DNA from: Gyrodactylus bullatarudis
Taxonomy: Eukaryota; Platyhelminthes; Monogenea; Gyrodactylidea; Gyrodactylidae
Direction: 5' to 3'
DNA length: 64,000 nucleotides
NCBI GenBank assembly: GCA_012064415.1
Contig: SSNU01000015.1
Span: 186,001-250,000 of the forward strand
Numbering within the stretch: the first letter of the stretch is position 1; every line of letters starts with the position of its first letter. The position numbers and the translations under genes are program-made. The notes beneath the pieces are model-generated. The model was given only the letters and a program-made list of their open reading frames with translations, made no database searches and was not told the origin of the DNA. Of the stretch, positions 60,129-64,000 are shown one piece after another.

Positions 60129-62704
60129 ATGGATCTTGCCAAAATTGAAGAAAACATTATATCTGTTAAGAATGAGCTTATTGAAATTGAAAACAATATC
60201 TTTGAAGACAATTTTTACGAAAGTTTACGCACAATTGAATTAGAAATATGTAAATCTGAGAATAGAATTAATCAAATTCTGGTTGAAAAGCCAGAAAATA
60301 ATCTCTCAGTTGATTCCCAGAGGTTATTTCAACTTGTTGCAATGAAGGAGGCCTGTCTTTTTGCCATTAAAGTCAGTCATTGTCGAAAAAACTTGGATTT
60401 TATTGATGAATTCTCCCTCTTAAATCTAGAAAGTGTACTGGAAATCTTGAAAAAATCCACTTTAGAAAAAAGTCAGGTTGATATCCTTCAGATTAAAGTA
60501 TTTTCAAATTATGTATCCTCATTCAATTTGAAATTATCTCAAATTCACAGTAAATTTGACAGATTTTGGAATTCAATCTTTAAATTTTCCGATGGAATAA
60601 ATTACACCGGGGATGTTCTCAGATCGTTTAGCTTTTCAGCCAATCAGCAACAACTCAAGTCAATATTTTCCATAGCTAAATTCTTGAAAAAGTCTAAACC
60701 GGAACATTATTTTGTTGTATTGGTCAAGAGATTATTCAACGAACTCTTGAAACCATTTCTTATGCTTGCCTTTAATCGAGATTCAAATTTTAGATTTCAA
60801 GTCAAAAATAATGACGATAGCCTATCCATATGCTTCATTAAACAGCCTCTTACACCTGGTGAAAACAACCAATTAAACAATATTATCAAGAGTTTCAACC
60901 AGGCCCTCGTCTGTCTAAAGAATCAGCTATTTTCTCAAGAGGAAGAGGACCAATTCATGAAAGCTTTTTACGACTTGAATTACCCAATGGAAATGTATCT
61001 TCTCTTACAGAAGAATTACATTTCTCAAGTTGATGAATGTCTCACCCTAGCAAACATCAGATTCATCAAGCAATTGGGCTATTTTGATGATAGAATCGTT
61101 GATGAAATTACTCGCTTCGTTGGTCGATCCTCTGAACATAATTTCATATCTGAAGTGGTGGAAAAATTTCGGGATATTGTCAAGAATCTCGACGTCAATA
61201 AGACTGTAAAATACAAAAGAACTCGTATCAAGTCCAGTTGCTTCTTTGACATAAATGAATTGTTAATGCCCAGTTGTAGTATTTCCCAGAATGTTATAGA
61301 TTTGACCAAATTCCTAGACAGTCTCCTGACAACTGGCAAAGAGAACTCGAAAGAATTTTTCGACAATGGGAAAAATGAAATCAAGGAAGTTATTTGTCAG
61401 ATACCCTCCCTGATACTCCAGTACTACCTTGAGAAGATTCGTTTTATTTCTATTGAGGAGAATTCATCGGATCTCTTTAAATGCATCCTATTTCACAATG
61501 ATTGTCACTACTTGGGTCAGTACATTTTGGATTTGTTGACTTTCAAGATACGTCCTGTTATTCAACAACTAGAAGCAAATTCTGATGTAGACCAAGATCG
61601 CATTCGTAACAAGAGTCTAACCCTAGTCCCCATCCGGAATGAAATCATTTGTGAGGGCTCCTATATTCTTTCAGCTCATGTTAAGAAACACATTGAATCT
61701 GTCGTTGTCAAGTTGACACAGGATCTGGAGCTGAAAAATTGCCATGAGCAACACGTTGACCAGAAGAGGGCAATCTCCCAACTAGAAGATCTCATGACAT
61801 ATTTGAAAAATTTAAGCCTAAAACTTGAAAATCTGAGTTCGTACCATTCGATGAAGATGCTTGGACCATTAATCAACAAAATGATTGGGGAAATAATCGA
61901 TCAGATATGCTCACTTAAAGACATTACAATTTCTGGTTCTGATCTAATTGTGTTTATTTTGAAAAAGGTACAAAATTGGGCTCCTCAGTTTGTTAAGAAC
62001 CTCTATCAGACCACTATGGAAGAGTCTGACGAAGAAATCACTCAGGTGAGAATCTCTCCTTCCCATCAAGAATCAAAATATTTTCTAAAATTTATCTGAA
62101 AGAGAATAAGGCTATATTTCTTTAGCCCTTATACGGTATAGATGGCAAATCATAAAAAAACTTATTAATTTTGAACCAAGTAGCTCTTCAGCGAGCTATT
62201 CCGCAATGATTGACTTGCTACCTGACCATGTTGTCTTTTGGCTTTTATGGGTCTATCTGTAGCAATACTACACCCTTCTCTTCCTTTTCTTTTTCCACAG
62301 ATAGACCCATAAAAGCCAAAAGACAACATAGTCAGGTAGCATGCGAAAAACGTAATATTCAATCTTTTTCTATTTGGCTCAATGGAAAAAGTAATTCTAA
62401 ATCCAAAGAGGAAGAAGCAAATATATTCATTACATTTTCGAATATAACATCTTGCAGTTGAGTGTAAATTATTTTTTTCTAGGCTCAAATCAAGACAGTT
62501 CTTACCAACCTGAGTAAAATGGAAGGTATCCTACTTATCCTAGAGGCTGAATCATTGGACTCAATAGTCGTTCAATTATGGAATAATCAATCTGGCCCCC
62601 TCAAAAAGATTCACAACCTGAATAAAGATTTGGTTCATGATCTGATCAAGAAATTATTTGCCCATGGCCATCAGCGAACAGAGGCCCTGAAAAATATTAA
62701 CTAG
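60129..62704 (+). CDS. ZW10: Kinetochore and vesicle-tethering protein ZW10
   Basis: Two exons: 60129-62045 (639 codons, phase 0, donor GTGAGA) and 62483-62704 (acceptor ttttttctag); 712 aa, near Drosophila ZW10 (about 720) and human (779). The first ATG in frame is 60129. The N-terminus is coiled coil (IEENIISVKNELIEIENNIF). Diagnostic blocks are PSCSISQNVIDLTKFL, LFHNDCHYLGQYIL and, at the end, LVHDLIKKLFAHGHQRTEAL, matching the HNNCMYL and final FxxxxxR(R)xxAL blocks of ZW10. ZW10 serves in the RZZ complex at kinetochores (checkpoint, dynein recruitment). It also serves in the NRZ tether with RINT1 and NAG that receives COPI vesicles at the ER. The poly(A) signal AATAAA is at 62746-62751. 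The 437-bp intron is largely filled by a MITE-B hairpin. I did not align the whole length, but several separated blocks agree. Confidence 0.92.
62171..62360. mobile_element. Foldback element (MITE family B) inside the ZW10 intron
   Basis: The arms gctacctgaccatgttgtct / agacaacatagtcaggtagc and ggcttttatgggtctatctg / cagatagacccataaaagcc pair closely around a pyrimidine-rich loop (about 62265-62297). The left lead ttgaaccaagtagctcttca is shared with the other family members. Confidence 0.8.
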
Positions 62705-62745
62705 AATTACATGTGTACTATCTTCACAGATGATTTGTATTATTG

Positions 62746-62751
62746 AATAAA
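62746..62751 (+). terminator. ZW10 polyadenylation signal
   Basis: Canonical AATAAA 42 bp after the ZW10 stop codon, within tattgaataaactc. Confidence 0.6.
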
Positions 62752-62894
62752 CTCTTAAATGATTATTTGAAGATTTTTCCTCAAATTATAACACATCTTT
62801 CGAAAATCTGTTGATAAATTTTTAAAGTCTGAGGCTCACACACATCATGGATCAAAATCTGGGTTCAAAAGCTTTTTTGATTCTGAAATAAATA

Positions 62895-63500
62895 ATTACA
62901 CGGGTAGTGATTTGGAAATTTTTTTAATAAGATCTTGATCGAGTTTAACTTTTCTGGAATAAAATTTTGTGCTGATTTCAGATCTGCTTTCAGAATTTCG
63001 CTAGCGTTAATATTTTGGCCGCTATGGCCAAAAATCAAAAAATTGCTAATTTTGAGTATCTAAAAGAAAATTACCACCAATAAAACTATTCTGTGTAATT
63101 CATGCTTTCATTCATCAATATGATTAAACCAATGAGAATTAAGAAATGAAAATTGATAAAAATTCTGGCTTGAAAAAAGCTTAATAACCTCCAAACGACT
63201 AATTCTAACGCTAATAAAAAGGGCACCATTCGAAAGAAAATTAAATTTTACATCGGAATGCTTGTTAAAATTTCAATTTTATTAAATCTACACGTCAAAA
63301 AAGAAGAAAAACACTCGAAAAATATGTATTTTTTTAAAGGATTTTTCAATTTTTTCTAACTTGACGCGCTTTTTTTAAAGCTTTGCGAGAGTGCTAAATT
63401 CGCGTATTACCCATCAATTAACGCGAAATTTTACGCTCTTTTTAATAAAGATAAAATCAATTTCGGATTCCTATGTTTTCATACCAATAATATCATTTAA
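62895..63500. mobile_element. Longer relative of the 196-bp insertion at 36146
   Basis: 62899-63060 matches the left part of the 36146-36341 element (acgggtagtgatttgg; tcgctagcgttaatattttg). The inverted right end of that element matches about 63468-63495 (cctatgttttcataccaata). The 400 bp between are absent at 36 kb. No ORF is visible, so the element is non-autonomous or unclassified. Confidence 0.55.
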
Positions 63501-63659
63501 CCCTTTCGATGCCGTTTGAAAACCAATAAAGATAGCTTTCTAATTCTTTTTGCATGTTTCTTAGAATTTTTTTTTGATAAAATTTAGAAAAACGAAATTT
63601 TTGAATTCCAACTTCTTCCACTAGATATTTTAATGGACATATATGTCCAAACGGCCCTT

Positions 63660-64000
63660 NNNNNNNNNNNNNNNNNNNNNNNNNNNNNNNNNNNNNNNNN
63701 NNNNNNNNNNNNNNNNNNNNNNNNNNNNNNNNNNNNNNNNNNNNNNNNNNNNNNNNNNNNNNNNNNNNNNNNNNNNNNNNNNNNNNNNNNNNNNNNNNNN
63801 NNNNNNNNNNNNNNNNNNNNNNNNNNNNNNNNNNNNNNNNNNNNNNNNNNNNNNNNNNNNNNNNNNNNNNNNNNNNNNNNNNNNNNNNNNNNNNNNNNNN
63901 NNNNNNNNNNNNNNNNNNNNNNNNNNNNNNNNNNNNNNNNNNNNNNNNNNNNNNNNNNNNNNNNNNNNNNNNNNNNNNNNNNNNNNNNNNNNNNNNNNNN
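63660..64000. other. Assembly gap (N)
   Basis: 341 undetermined bases to the window end. Confidence 1.

Noticed and set aside
61079..61879. Minus-strand ORFs within ZW10
   Set aside because: Antisense to a gene with strong family blocks; no independent evidence.
1..64000. CRISPR array, bacterial operon or defence system
   Set aside because: The window is eukaryotic: introns, polyadenylation signals and animal gene families. Repeats are transposon-derived, with no regular spacer arrangement.

Overview
This is a eukaryotic, strongly AT-rich window with long introns, GT-AG splice sites and many mobile-element remnants. The proteins look like those of an arthropod. The mix of Tc1 and mariner, Penelope-like, pogo-like and piggyBac remnants, SINEs and foldback elements in an AT-rich genome would fit a crustacean such as a caligid copepod. 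That assignment is inference from memory, not from a search.

Four genes can be assembled exon by exon with consistent splice phases. (1) 11179-28877, plus strand: a three-exon paired-like homeobox transcription factor (409 aa), most like the glial factor Repo. (2) 39049-48759, plus strand: a four-exon major-facilitator transporter (498 aa) of the MFSD4 / sodium-dependent glucose transporter 1 type. (3) 59981-50871, minus strand: a nine-exon TM9SF4 orthologue (614 aa), complete from signal peptide to the C-terminal KxD Golgi signal. (4) 60129-62704, plus strand: a two-exon ZW10 orthologue (712 aa). TM9SF4 and ZW10 are head to head, with 147 bp between their start codons. Both proteins are tied to Golgi/COPI trafficking, so a shared bidirectional promoter is plausible. 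The transporter and TM9SF4 converge tail to tail across 48760-50870.

Most of the rest is repeat. 1-8 kb: a pogo-like transposon with long inverted repeats, LINE and Penelope fragments, a tRNA-derived SINE and a foldback element. 11-28 kb (homeobox introns): a Penelope remnant between inverted terminal copies, foldback elements, a second SINE, and a piggyBac transposase remnant. 33-43 kb: a 750-bp mariner-derived segment present twice, each copy followed by a Tc1 element. One Tc1 is full length (1534 bp, intact DD34E transposase, IR/DR-type ends); the other is collapsed to a hairpin. 36-38 kb: an old palindrome with a different element inserted in each arm.

No prokaryotic-style operon, CRISPR array or defence island is present, and I found no wholly new system. 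The points most worth following are the TM9SF4/ZW10 gene pair, the possibly active Tc1 with its non-autonomous hairpin derivative, the dispersed foldback family carrying E2F-like GGCGCC palindromes, and the nested palindrome. The last 341 bases are an assembly gap.
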